From positions 1 through 31,786 of the forward strand of contig JAEUBA010000176.1 in the NCBI GenBank assembly GCA_018257865.1: a stretch of DNA of 31,786 nt, read 5' to 3'. Position numbers and translations under genes: made by a program. A model generated the notes under the pieces. That model ran no database searches, was not told where the DNA came from, and was given only the letters and a program-made list of their open reading frames with translations. Of this stretch, positions 9,601 to 21,049 are shown piece after piece. Positions within the stretch are counted from its first letter, which is position 1, and each line of letters begins with the position of its first letter. The DNA is from Stereocaulon alpinum (Eukaryota > Ascomycota > Lecanoromycetes > Lecanorales > Stereocaulaceae).

Positions 9601-11900
9601 AGTTTAACTTAACTCTATAGTACTATAATATTTCCTAACTTAAAATTATCCTTTATCTCCTCCTAAGTTTATACTACTACTGAGAGAGATTTATATTCTT
9701 AGATTAGTAGAACCCTATTTAGTATACTATTTATAAATATAATATTCTAAGAACCCTATCCTATTAATAGGTTAGCTTTCTTTAGCTATAAAATTCCTAA
9801 GGTAATATTATTAACCCCTCTTAATACTAAATTAAAGGTATATTTCTTATATCTTTATCTTATCCTTAGGTTAAGCGTTTTAGTACTTCTATTAATAGTC
9901 CCTATTATTAATTTATTAAAGTTTATTAACGCGTATAGCTTGCGCTTTTATATAGGTAAATTATATTTCCTTATAAAACTTAGTTTAATTAAATTCTTAC
10001 TTAATCTACTATTAATAATAACCCTTACTAGAATACTATTAACCTTTACTTAAAACTAAAACCTAATATTACTATATAATTCGGCTGAGGTAATCTATTT
10101 AACCTTCTTAGTAATTCCGCTACCTAGTCTATTTATTACGGAACCTACTAGTTTTTTATAAGTTCTCCTTTAGGGTCCCTAGTTATTAGGTCTTCCTTAA
10201 TAAACTTACTTAGCGGGATCTTTTCCTAATACTTTAGGAGGTTCTTAACTACTTTATCTAAATAATAGATTAATAACCGTAAATCCTACGGAATAAGTTA
10301 TTAGTTTAGTAGTAATACGCCTCCGTCCTTTAAGAACCTTAACCCCTTAGGGAGTTTCTAGTAGACTATACTATCTAAATCTAAATACTTATCCCTTTAT
10401 AGTATTTCCTAGATCTTTCGCGCTACTAGAGACTCAAATTCTATAAGTCCCCTAGTTTTATCTTTAGCGAATCTTATAGATAGACTTCTAAAAAGACTTA
10501 TAAACTTAGTAACTAATAATAATTATTAGTTACTATTTACTAGTTTCTTAGTCTATTCCTCGCTTAGCGAGGCTATTAAGGCTTATATTAGTTTATCTGT
10601 AGTAACTTTTCGTATATACTTATCAGCTTTTTCTAGTTTATTATATAGATCTATTATCTACTATTCTATATACTCTAGTCGCTATTAATAGGATTCTAGT
10701 AGTTCTTCTCGAGTCCTTTAGGTATCTAACCTTAAAGCCTTAATTCTATTAAGGGTTTTATTATCTAATAAGGCTTCTCCCTCTATAAGCTCTTCTAACT
10801 TACTTCCTAAGGATAGTTTCTAGCGAGGATTATCGACCTAATCCTTACTAAAGTATTCTTTACTATTTACTATAGATACTTAGTATCTTAGCTTTTAGAG
10901 GTACTACCCTAATCTATCCTTCTTACTAAGATATATTTAGTATAAATTATTATAGTAAGCCGTCTAACTTAAGTAATTATACTCCTTATTAGTTAACCTT
11001 ACTAGTCGTTCCGGCTGCTCCTATTTACTATAGTTAGGGTATATATCCCCTACTATAGCTACCTACTCTTATTAAGGGTACTTATTTTAGTAGTATCCCT
11101 TCTTATAGTATCTATAGTATTCTATATTAGATAGGTCCTTCTTTTACTTCTTTCCCTTATAAGGTTTTTTAGAGAATTTCGCTTTTATAGCTAAAATATT
11201 TTCTTTTCTCCTAAACCTAGTAACTAGACCTAAAGACTTCTATTTTATCTTCCTTTTATATAACCTATTATTAATAGAGTAGACCTTAGATACTAATAGT
11301 ATAAAGTTTCTAATATCCTTAGAATAAGCGAGCTTATCCTTAATCTTATCCTTTAGTCCTTTTTAATATATAGTAGCTTAAGCGTCCTCTAACTATTTAA
11401 GTTAATAGGTAATTCCTCTAAACTGCGCTATATATTCTATTACTAGTCCCTTCTATTAGAGATTTATAAGTCTTTATTCTAGCCTTCTTTCTTTAGTACT
11501 ATCCCTAAAATAGAACCTTAATAGGTTCCTAATATATATCTTATTAAAAATAATCTTTAAAGAGTCGTCTTCTATTATATTAGGGTCCTAAATTATAAGA
11601 TATTCTTCTAACTAAGGTTAAAGTACTACTACTATATTACCTTTAAGGTATAATAAGTAAAATATATTCCTAGCCTTTATAGTACCGAAGCTTAATATAT
11701 TAAATATTATATATAAGTTAATTTATCGAAGAAACGTATTTAATCCTCCCTTCCTATTAGAAAACTTAGTAGGGGTTAGTAACTTTATTCCTCCTTCGCT
11801 AGTAGTAATTCCTTCCTTAGGAATAAAAGCTACCTCCTTTCCCTTAAATCTACTTATTACTTTAAATATAATACGCCGTCTCTCCCCTAAGGTAGAACTG
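6600..11900 (-). pseudogene. Gypsy 1 gag-pol polyprotein remnant
   Basis: The minus strand, read right to left, shows a gag zinc knuckle (about 11077-11126) of form C-x2-C-x4-H-x4-C with Cys turned to Tyr (YYRYYKKGYY). RT follows, with FTKFNILG and KKGDK-x-KIAFYIR (about 9150-9225), then the catalytic segment at about 8985-9018, where Y-x-D-D reads YIYN; the first Asp is Tyr, which is not a RIP change. RNase H is expected at about 8150-8700. In integrase the core reads DFIIKLLKLKE (about 7650-7690), NRDKLFTSKF (about 7435-7470) and TERTN (about 7345). A chromodomain at about 6605-6790 includes EYNIKEILDY and KRYLIK-x-LDYN. Many TAA/TAG stops at Gln and Trp positions make it non-functional. 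Confidence 0.85.
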
Positions 11901-11941
11901 GAAGTGCTTATACTATATAGTTTAAAGTCTAGTATTTAAAG

Positions 11942-12296
11942 TATAATAGGGTAGTTTAACTCCTACGGGTAAATCATATAGTATATTAAGTATTAGAAGG
12001 TAATAGAGATAGATAGTTATTAAATTATCTTTAGCTAAGACTCCTCTCTATTATATAAGTTAAATATAAGGAAAGAATTATTCTACTAAAGGAAAACCCC
12101 TTCCTTATATATTTACTATAGACTATACTAAGCCCTAATATAATCTAAGTAATCTAACCCTATATCTACTATATTACTCTATAATCTGCCTAATATATAC
12201 TAGATTACTTATATCACTAGGTCCTTTCCTAAGTATCCTTTACCTACTAACCCTATTATATACCTTGCCCGTGACCTTACGGGGTTACCCGTAATA
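11942..12296 (-). repeat. Gypsy 1 LTR, right (5' LTR in element orientation)
   Basis: This 355-bp partner of the left LTR ends gttacccgtaata. Its distal 30 bases (gcccgtgaccttacggggttacccg) are among the least mutated in the element. The primer-binding site should lie just left of 11942 on the minus strand, but RIP obscures any match to a tRNA 3' end. Confidence 0.92.
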
Positions 12297-12301
12297 CCTA
12301 A

Positions 12302-12582
12302 TACTATAAGTATATCCCTTAAGCTTTTATACTTCTTAACCTATTATTAGATTCTATAGTCTAATTGTCTTATTAAGTAATACTAAAGCGAGTAATAAGC
12401 TATCTTACGAGAATACTACTACCTAGATACTATTAGTATATCCCTTAAGCTTTTATACTTTTTAACCTATCGTTAGGTTCTATAGTCTAATTATTATATT
12501 ATATAATACTAAAGCGAGTAATAAGCCGTCTTATAAGAATACTACTACTTAGATACTATTAGTATATCCCTTAAGCTTCTAT
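12302..12582 (-). repeat. WD40 tandem repeats, proximal half (units 1-2)
   Basis: The repeated landmark agtatatcccttaagctt starts at 12309, 12435 and 12561, so two complete 126-bp units lie here, followed by the start of the array. On the minus strand they read KLKGYTNSI, VVVFS-x-D and RL-x-NL, the pattern of a WD40 blade (GH near the start, WD/WN at the end, with Trp lost to stops). The units are very similar to one another and to those at 5492-5736. That is typical of HNWD-family NLR genes, whose repeats are homogenised and vary in number. Confidence 0.9.
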
Positions 12583-15420
12583 AGCTCCCGACTCTATATT
12601 AGTAGAGTAATTAGGTATATTAGTATCTATAATAGAACTTAACTATAGATATTTCTTACTACGCTAGTTTATAGTGCGAAAATTATCGCTAATAAATAAA
12701 TCTAAAGCGGTATAAGGTTAATAAAATATTAGTTAGCTAAGATAATTTATTATATATCTTAGATAAAGTCTAATAGTTTAGATAAATTATCTAACTACTA
12801 TAAGATATATTAGAATTTAATTCTTACTTAAAAGGTTTCTATTTAATACTTACTTACTAATATAAGTAATTATAATATATATATTTATTCGATAACTTTA
12901 GCGAGTTAATTTACTAAACTTATAGCTTTAAGCTAATAGAGAAAGTACTTTTATAAAAATATATATATATTATCTTAATTATAAATCTTAACCTTACTAT
13001 ATATAATATACTAAATCTAGTACTAATATATATACTAAAATATAGATAAAAGGCGATTATTAATTATAGTTTAGTCGATCTCTCTTTATAGCTTACTAAG
13101 GTATTCGAGCTTATATAAATTCTCTTATAGGCCTTTAGGCCTAGATAGTAATTATAAGTATCTTAAGAGTAGTATATAGTATATAGCTTAATTATTAATC
13201 CTAAACGGTTCTAGTTAAAGCTAGTTACTTAGTAGAAACTTACTAAATAATAGGTAAAGGGTTCGAATTAGTATATTTAAATTAGTAGGAATCCGTAGTA
13301 TAGAATATAATAGTTAGAGACGGAGCGTAATTATATCTAAAGAGATATTTAGAAGGACCGCTAAGGATTATATAGAAAGTAGTTTAGTAAGTAAGATAAT
13401 AGACCTAATAATTATATAGAAGTCTTAATATAACCTATCTTTATTATATAAGCTATTTAATCGTACTAATAACTAGGTTAGAACGGGTAAATAGGTATAT
13501 ACTATCTATTCTAATTTCCTAATACCTAGGAATTATAAAATTATCTCTAGTTATTCTTAAGGGTCCTAATTAGAATTATCTATAAAATAATATATAGTTA
13601 TTATAATAATAAATAAAGGGATAGCTATATTAACTAGAACTTAAAGTCTTTTATTATTAGGCTAATCTTTATTTAAGGGTATTCCTAATAGGGGTTCCTA
13701 GTTAAAGCGATTATAAATCTTCCCGAATATATCCTTTAGAAAAATTAAGATATTATACTATATTATTATTTAAGGGACTATATCCTAAAGAACTATATCC
13801 TAATAAATAGCTATAGATATCTCCTTAAATCCTAGTTAAATAGGTAGTTTAGGCCGGCTTATAAGGAGTAGTTTAAGACGGATAGTAGTAAGATAGGCTA
13901 ATTAAGACTATAAATTAATAATTACTTTTATATCCTATTCTTTTTTATACTTATCTAAGGTATTAATAACTATAATAAAGATAGAAGAACTATTTATAAT
14001 AAACTTTACTTAGCGTAATAATTAATAAATTAGCTTATTAAATTATTTACCTAATAATTTATTAAAGATTAACGGATCCTAGGTAACTACCTCTATAACT
14101 AAAGTATTAAGCCTTAGTATTTTTAATATAAGCTTACGTATAATAGTAGGAAAGAATTATAATACTAAACCTTAATTACCTTTACTACGTTTAAAGAAGA
14201 AGCTAGTACTAAGATTAATACCTATAAGACTACCTTAATAAGCTAACTACTTAGTTATAGTTTAAGAAATTATTAATTTACTAATACCCGCCTAGCTACT
14301 TAACTAGAAGATACTCTTACTATAAGGATCTTAAGCCTAATTATAAATTTTATAAAGTAAGTTAACTTAGGTAGTAGGATAGTAGGTAATATAATTATCT
14401 CCGTAGGAGTTATATATTACTCCTTTTATATATAGTAACTTATCTAAGTTAATTTTAGTCTTAAGCTAATCTAGTAATTCTTAAAGTTAATAAGACTATT
14501 TAAGCTCCTTAAGTACTCTCTATAGATCTTATTTTAACTTTTTAATCTACTCTTAGTCTTAAGTACTAAGTATATAGTTATAATTACTCGCCTTAATCTT
14601 AACCCTAACTCTAAGCTTATTATATATTTTTTTAAAGTCTATAATATCGCCCCTTATCTAAAAGGTATAAAGCGTATAATAAGATATCGAAGTCTAATAG
14701 ATCTAAATAGCGCGAGCTAAGAATCTTAGAATATATATATATAGCTCTATTACGGCTATCTAAAAGTTAGTTTAGGTTAGGGTTATTAATAGCTAATAGA
14801 GAAATTTAATATACGCCTTAAGTCTATTCGCTATATATAGGGTAATCTTATATCTAATAAGTAGCGAAGTTATCTAATTCGCCTCTAATATAGCTACCTA
14901 TTAATCTAAATATAAGATCTTTAGGTACTTTATTTAGGAGCGTAGGGCTTTACCTTAAGTAGTAGGCGAATACTAGCCTATAGTAAGCCTATATATATAG
15001 GATTAATATTAGCTATAATATCTCTAACCGCCTTAAATTAGTCTAACTAGCTAACTACCTTATCAGCCTTCTCTTTTATATCGACGGTTCGCCCCCTAAA
15101 TATAAATTTCTACCTCTTTTTAATATAATATTATCGCTTCTCCTTCGCTATAGTTAAGGCTTATTTAAACGCTAAGTCGATATTACTAGCGTTATAGAAT
15201 ATATAATCTTAAATAATTACTTAATTATTAGGTAAGAGTTATTTAAGTATATTATAAAGGAGTTTTAGGTTTAAAGATAGAGTAGAGGTTACCTACGGTA
15301 ATAATAGGGGGCTAATACTAGCGATTAATAAATTAGCTAAAACCGGTATAGCTAGTACTACGCTTAAAGATATATCTTAGGTAGATAATAAATTTATTAT
15401 CTATACTAATAATAATATAG

Positions 15421-15704
15421 CAGTCTAGTTTAACTAAGACTCTAGCGATAGGGATAGTAATAAGGACGAAGTATAGCCCTTAAAAGTAAAGTATATAAGA
15501 ACTTATTACTAGCGGCTAGTCTTTATAGGCTGAGTAAGATTCCTACTTATATTTACTAATACTTAATAATTACAGCTAGTCTTAAGTAGCTTCTAACTTT
15601 AATAGGGACTTTACCTCTTAATAAGTATTAAGAATATATATTTAAGATAAAGGAGGGATTTATAAGGGGAAAGGTAATTAGTTTTAATTTAGTACTTAGC
15701 CTAT
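15421..15704. other. Region between the NLR start and repeat R
   Basis: About 280 bp separate the presumed NLR start (minus strand) from repeat R copy 2. If R or the sequence after it was a plus-strand gene, this would be a divergent promoter region. A plus-strand frame at about 15405-15560 (NNNIAV-x-FN-x-DSSDRDSNKDE) looks protein-like. It could instead be an accident, or the antisense of a longer NLR N-terminus. No motif is recognised. Confidence 0.3.
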
Positions 15705-15999
15705 CGTAGTTAGCCTTATAAGGCTATAATAAAAGAAGATAGATCGTAAATTATAGCGTAACTATTATATAGAGTGTTTAGGGTTATTTTACGCTAGCTA
15801 GAATTAGTAATTACTTTAATTAGAGGTACCGACTAGGATAATAACTATATATAAAATTATATATAATAATTGATTTATACGCCTATTCTAGTATCTATAT
15901 ATACTAATAAGGGTATTCTCTTATATTATTAGGTAATTTAGGGGGGGTTAAAGGCCCTTTAGACGCGAAAGAAACCTTTCTAAAGTCGCCCCTTCTAGC

Positions 16000-18900
16000 T
16001 AAAAACTTTCGCTTATTAGCTTACTTATTATCCTACTCTACCTACCTAACCTTACCGCTAAGCTTTATAATACTAGTAATAATAATCTCTATTACCCTAA
16101 TAGGCCCTATAATACTTTAGTAGCTCCGCCGTCTTTAGCTTCTACTTATACTTAGGCTTATTTATCTTTAGGGTTTTTATTACTAGTTCTACTCTAATAG
16201 GGAGTTTAGACTAGGAGAGCTACTCCTTAGTAAGTTAATACTATATTAGGAATCCTAACCTAACTAGCTATTTTATAGCTATTCTTATACTAGTAACCTT
16301 AACTAGTATAGTCCTAATATTATAAGTCTCTACCTCTTTAATAAGCTCCCTTTAAGTATCGCTAAGCTTTAGGTAGTATAGGAGAATATACTTTATATCT
16401 TAATTCCTCTATCTATAACTATAGCGGGTACTATAGACCCCTAGTACTTTCGCCTTATAAAGGAAGTAGTTAAACCTATTCTTTCTACTTTAAAGTTAGA
16501 CTACTATTAAGCTTTCTACCTTCCTAAACTTTAGGTAGTAGTTATACCTTTCTCTAAATAATAGTTTATTCTATATAGGTATATAAGAGTACTTAGGGAT
16601 AGTATCCTTATATACCTCCTACTATTTAATCTATTTTACTATTACTTAGTTTTATATCTTTTTAGCTAGGATACCTATATCTTAATACTCCTTAATATCT
16701 ATCTTTAAGTTATATTAATATACCTTCCTCCTTATTATTATTACTACTTAATCCTAATCTTTTACCTTAAGCTCCTATAGGGCCTATTCTTTCTTTTCTA
16801 GTAATAGGGTTAAGTATATTAAGCGTACCCTTCCTCTCCTTCCCTATAATCTCCTATAGATTAAGCGGTTACCTTTAATTATTAAGGGGTATACTCTCCT
16901 TAGTACCTAGTATCTTATAACTAGGGCGTTTAGATAGGTTTAGATAGGTATAATAACTACTTCCGCTTTTAAGACCTAAACTAGTATTACCTTATATACT
17001 CTAAGTACTATCTATAGGTAGTTATTCTATATTATCGCGAGCGTCTTAATATACTTTTCTATAGCTCCCCGCCCCTTAGTAGGGGTATACTATATTAGAG
17101 TAGCGAATATAAGTATAGGCCTTACTACTATACTATATACCTTTCTATACTTTTTAAATATAGCTCCCTAAGTTAATCCTACTAGGTACTTAATCGCCTA
17201 AGCTTAAATAGCGGCCTTTACCTTTACCTACGCTATATATAGGCCCTAGCGGAGTTTAGTATTAATATATAACCTTAAGACCCTAATACTCGCTTCCGGT
17301 TTAACCTCTATATTACTAAATTATACCGTCTCCTTTATATTAAACCTTTTAGGGGCGTATAATAAATATACTAGTTTATACTTCTAAGGCGCGAACGTCG
17401 CCCTATATATTTTTACTTATATTTAGTAGAGCTTATAGGCCTATTTTAGCTACCTATAGTTTATTTCCGTTATCTTATTATATACTAGTAGGTATATATT
17501 ATCTACGAATCCTCCTACTTATACTAAGATTTGGCTAGCGATAGAGACATACCTATACGCGGTGCTGGCTACGAACCTGAATACCTATTTAGAGCTGAGA
17601 TATCTCCCCTAATATATTATAGGTTAAATGATGTTGAGACGTCGCGTAGTTGCTGAGAACTCCGTATAGAGTTTTTCGGGTAACGCGATAACACCTACCC
17701 TAACTCTACTACGACTATTATACCTCCCCTACGATCGAGACTAGACAGTAAGAATTGGTATTAGGTATAGTATCTCAGCCTAATAAGTAAAGAGTATAGG
17801 TAATACCTACCTAGTCGTTAATTTAAAAAATCTAATATCTACGTGCGCTTAATATATATCTACTAGTTAAGACTAACGCGTAGTCTATCCTAGGGGAAGG
17901 CTAGGGTTATAGGTATATAGGACTAAGAGAAGGATATACTAAGTTATAAATTAGAAGGCGTATTTTAGAAAAGGACGGCCCCTATCTAAGTAGCTAGGCG
18001 AGCCTTTAGTATAAGCGGCGCTATATAACTATAATTATAAGCTGAAGGGTTAGCTCCCCCCTGAAGTAAAGTATATAAGGATAGAAGTAAGTACTATCTA
18101 ATATAACCAGCGGGATATTATACTATCCGATTCTTTATATAAGTATAGGCCTCCTAGGCGGTATATATAGCTTCCCCCCTTTCTCATATCCTTAACTAGC
18201 AAACTACCGAACAGCTAAATCCAGTACTACTACGGATACTAATAAATACTACTAATCAGCGCTAATAACTCAAACCCTTATAGAACGGCTATATACCCCC
18301 TCCTCCCCCCCCCCTATATTAATATAGTAAAGGTTAAAGAAAGTTATAGGGCGCTTAGCGCTATAATAAAGTTAAAGGATATAGAAGAATACAGTAGGGT
18401 CCTTAAGAGCTAAGTATAGTATAAAGGGCGTGTATTATAGTTAGTATTAGAAATAATATTATAGAGCGCTCAGTATAATATTAAAGAACATAGTTAAGAG
18501 TTACCGGTATTAAGGAGGCCTAGGGTGTAATCCCTAAACCAAAAGTAATTACATTATTAAGGATAAGCGGGAGTTTTTATCTAGGCACTATACTATAGTT
18601 TCTCTTACGGCTAGGAAAGGTATACTACGTGTACCATCTACTAGTTTCACAAATAATATAATAGAACACCCTTATTAGTATATATAGATACTAGAATAGG
18701 CGTATAAACCAATCAATCAATCAATACTAAGATTTTTACTTTTAAGTATACTTTAATTAGTAGTATATTAAAGAAGAGAAATAGAATTAGTAATATAGGT
18801 AATCCTTATAGAATCCCTATTTCTATCGCCTCTACTAAGCTAGTTTTATCTCTTAGAGTAATTAATATCGCCCTATCTTTAAGAAAGCTTATAGTCTACT

Positions 18901-20880
18901 AAACGATTCCCTTAGGGATTCCTTTTATCTTTAGGTTATAGAGTAGTCTTTTATAGGATATATTATTAAATACCCCTATTATATCTAGTAATAGTAGGCT
19001 CGCTACGTTATCTTTACCTTAGTTCTATATTATATAGACTAAATCTATAATAGTCTTTAAGGCTATTTCTACTAAGCGTCCCTTTCTACCCCCTATTTAG
19101 TATTCTAAAAGTAGGTAATTCCTTTTAGCTATTCCGCTAAGATATTTCGCTATTACTATCTCTAACGCTTTTCTAAGTATATTTAGTAATATAATAGGCT
19201 GGTACGCCTTAGGCTCTAAATAATTAGTCTTTTTTAGTTTCTTTAATATTACTATATTCGCCTCCTAGAACTTCTTTAGGTAGTATCTATAGTCTAAGTA
19301 TACTTAAAATATCCTTCTAAATATCTTCGTTATCTCTATATATACCGCTCTTAGGAACCTATTTAGGATCTCTAAGATCCTTAGGGCCTTATCTACTACT
19401 AAGTACTAAATTATATTCTTTACCTCCTTTAAGGTTATCTTACTATCTATCGCTATAGGTTCTAAGTAGTCGGTCCCCTCTATATCTATTAAGTCTATTA
19501 AAGGTAGAGGTAGGAAGAGGACCCTCTTTAGGGCCTCTACCTTCCCCTTAAAGTCTATTACTTTATTCCCGTTTCCGTCTTTAATAACTAGGAATTACGG
19601 TAGCTTTTTAAGGTATATACTCCTTTCCCTTCCCTACTTAATAAGTTACTATACTCCTCTTAGTTTTAGTAATACTTTATAGACTCCCTCTTTAAAAGCT
19701 ATTATCCTAGCCTTCTATAAGGTAGTAACCTTTTCCGTTTTAGCCTAATAGAGGGCTTCCTTAATTTCTATATTCCTACTATAGTAGTAGGCCTTAAGCG
19801 CTACCTATAATATTTTAGTTACCCTTATATATACCCTATTCTAATATAGCTTAGCCCCTACGTACGGTTCCTTATATAAGATAGTATTTTCTATTACCTC
19901 TTATAGTATAGCTATAAGCCTATTAATATACTAGTTAATTATATCCTTAGAGTCTACTAAATACTAGCTTATTACTTTATTTAGGATCTTTATATATTTC
20001 TAGATTTCCTCCCTAGTTACTTTCGCCTCTATCCTTTTTTAGGCCCTCTTTTAGCGTACTAAGTATTCGCTCTATATCTATTCTAGCTTTATAATAATTA
20101 GTATATAGTCTAATCCTATATTAAGGTTATTCCTTACCCTATACTTTACTATCGCGTTATACGCGCCTTTAGTTAGGAATATAAGGTTAATAGTACTCTC
20201 TAAGCCCCTATTCTACTATATAACTACCTTCTCTAGTAGTCTTAGAACTATACCTCTCTCTCCTACTATCTCTAGTAGCTTATCTGCTATAGCGTAGTAT
20301 ATTATTCGTCCTAAGTTATTCTAGTATAGGTAGTATAGGTTAAAGTCTCCTATAACTATATATTTACCCTTATTCCCTAGCGCTTCCTCTAGTTTTAGGA
20401 TAGTTATTAGATTATCCTTTAATATATAGCTTACTAATAAGAGGTTATAGATATTATATACCTATATTCTCTCCCCTAGTAGCCCTCTAGTATTCTCTAT
20501 CCTCTTCTTAATATCCTTCTAAGTCCTTATAACCTAAATCTATAATAAGTATAAGTTACCTCCTTAGTATTCTACCCCTTAGTTATTAGGATCTATTCTC
20601 TTATTTATATAGAAATACGTCCTAGCCTCTAAGTCTCCTCTATAAGCTAAGTAGAATCTACTTATACTTATATTATATAAGGTTCTATTTATTAGGTTAT
20701 ATACTAGCTCTTAGATTACTAATACGTCTATATCTTTTATATCTTTATTTTTAAGAAGTAGTACTATTACTATATCCTTCTTCCTCTATATATTATACTA
20801 TAGTATTTTTAGGTAGGGTATATCCCTTATTAGGTAAGGGCCGCTTAGACGTTCTCCTATATTTAGGTAGTCTTAGTAGT
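16000..20880 (-). pseudogene. LINE ORF2 remnant: endonuclease and reverse transcriptase
   Basis: The minus strand opens with an AP-endonuclease N-terminus (LLLKNKDIKDIDVLVI, about 20700-20780, where family members have ...ILAIQEPW). RT motifs run from about 19260 to 17460: KLKKTNYLEPKAYQPIILLN, IGGRKGRLVEIAL, VASLLLLDIIGVFNNIS, GIL-x-GLPILLILFLFFN (PQGSP degraded) and the catalytic FVDD, seen as FVDN at 17498-17509. The RT is interrupted at 17533 by the short element a few codons before FVDD; the frame is continuous once the element and one TSD are removed. Then come APKRFNIKETV and GRGAIEKYIKTLA. I could not make out an RNase H domain with confidence. Non-functional. Confidence 0.85.
17533..18723 (+). 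mobile_element. 1.19-kb non-autonomous non-LTR element, copy 2
   Basis: This 1191-bp insertion has a 12-bp TSD, atactaagattt (17521-17532 and 18724-18735). It starts ggctagcgatagagac and ends ccaatcaatcaatcaa (18709-18724). It has the same endpoints as copy 1, so the two are not random 5' truncations of something larger. Its final ~60 bp (cacccttattagtatatata, then gatactagaataggcgtata) match the 3' end of the host LINE. A C-rich homopolymer lies at 18296-18314. Some CA and TG survive (gagacatacc, atgatgttgag), so it is less mutated than copy 1 and than the LINE around it. No coding domain was seen in any frame. Confidence 0.9.
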
Positions 20881-21049
20881 CTTTACTATTTCTAAAGTCT
20901 ACCTAAGGGTATTTATTAGACTAATCCTCTCTATAGATAGGGGCTATTACCCTTACTCTACCTTAAAGAGGGTTATTAATTATCCCCTCTTTACTACCTC
21001 CTTAGTTCCTTTCTAAGGCTTATTTATTATATCCTTTAAGGCCTTCCTC

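Larger units (their letters stand above)
5737..12296 (-). mobile_element. Gypsy 1: Ty3/gypsy chromovirus inserted in the NLR gene
   Basis: This complete 6,560-bp LTR retrotransposon is bounded by the 5-bp TSD CCTAA (5732-5736 and 12297-12301). Its LTRs are 355 bp each with ends tataacgggg and gtaata, i.e. TG...CA after RIP. Coding is on the minus strand in the order gag with zinc knuckle, RT, RNase H, integrase, chromodomain. A terminal chromodomain marks the chromovirus lineage, which is common in fungi. It inserted inside the second-last WD40 repeat; excising it with one TSD restores both the frame and the 126-bp period. The LTR outer ends, especially 12262-12290, retain TG and CG words, so RIP was uneven. 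Confidence 0.93.
5180..15420 (-). pseudogene. RIP-dead NLR gene: NACHT ATPase with WD40 repeats (HET-E/HNWD-like)
   Basis: Fungal NLR (STAND) proteins are intracellular sensors; HET-E-type members control heterokaryon incompatibility. Reading leftward on the minus strand (gypsy insertion removed, about 1,220 codons): an N-terminal helical region with KADKVVS-x-LD-x-FKAVRDII (about 15010-15072); a helical stretch ITLYIANRLKAYIKFLY (about 14835); a degraded Walker A, AGISKLI for AGTGKST (about 14272-14292); Walker B IIVINTLDKY for xxVIDALDEC (about 13947-13979); SRPKLPI (about 13840-13860), the usual SRPELPI; a post-NACHT region; four WD40 repeats; and a C-terminal tail to a stop at 5180-5182. 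The start near 15420 is a guess. No effector domain (HET, HeLo, patatin) is seen before the helical region. A 1-bp frameshift is apparent at about 14945-14962. Gypsy 1 interrupts a WD40 repeat. The gene is certainly inactive. The family assignment is strong. Confidence 0.88.

Noticed and set aside
12297..12582. 125-126 bp tandem repeats taken at first as a satellite or element subterminal repeat
   Set aside because: Translation on the minus strand shows WD40 blades in frame with the NACHT domain, so they are coding repeats of the NLR.
15400..15560. Separate plus-strand gene over the NLR start
   Set aside because: The frame is short, unrecognised and overlaps the probable NLR N-terminus on the other strand; kept only as a note.
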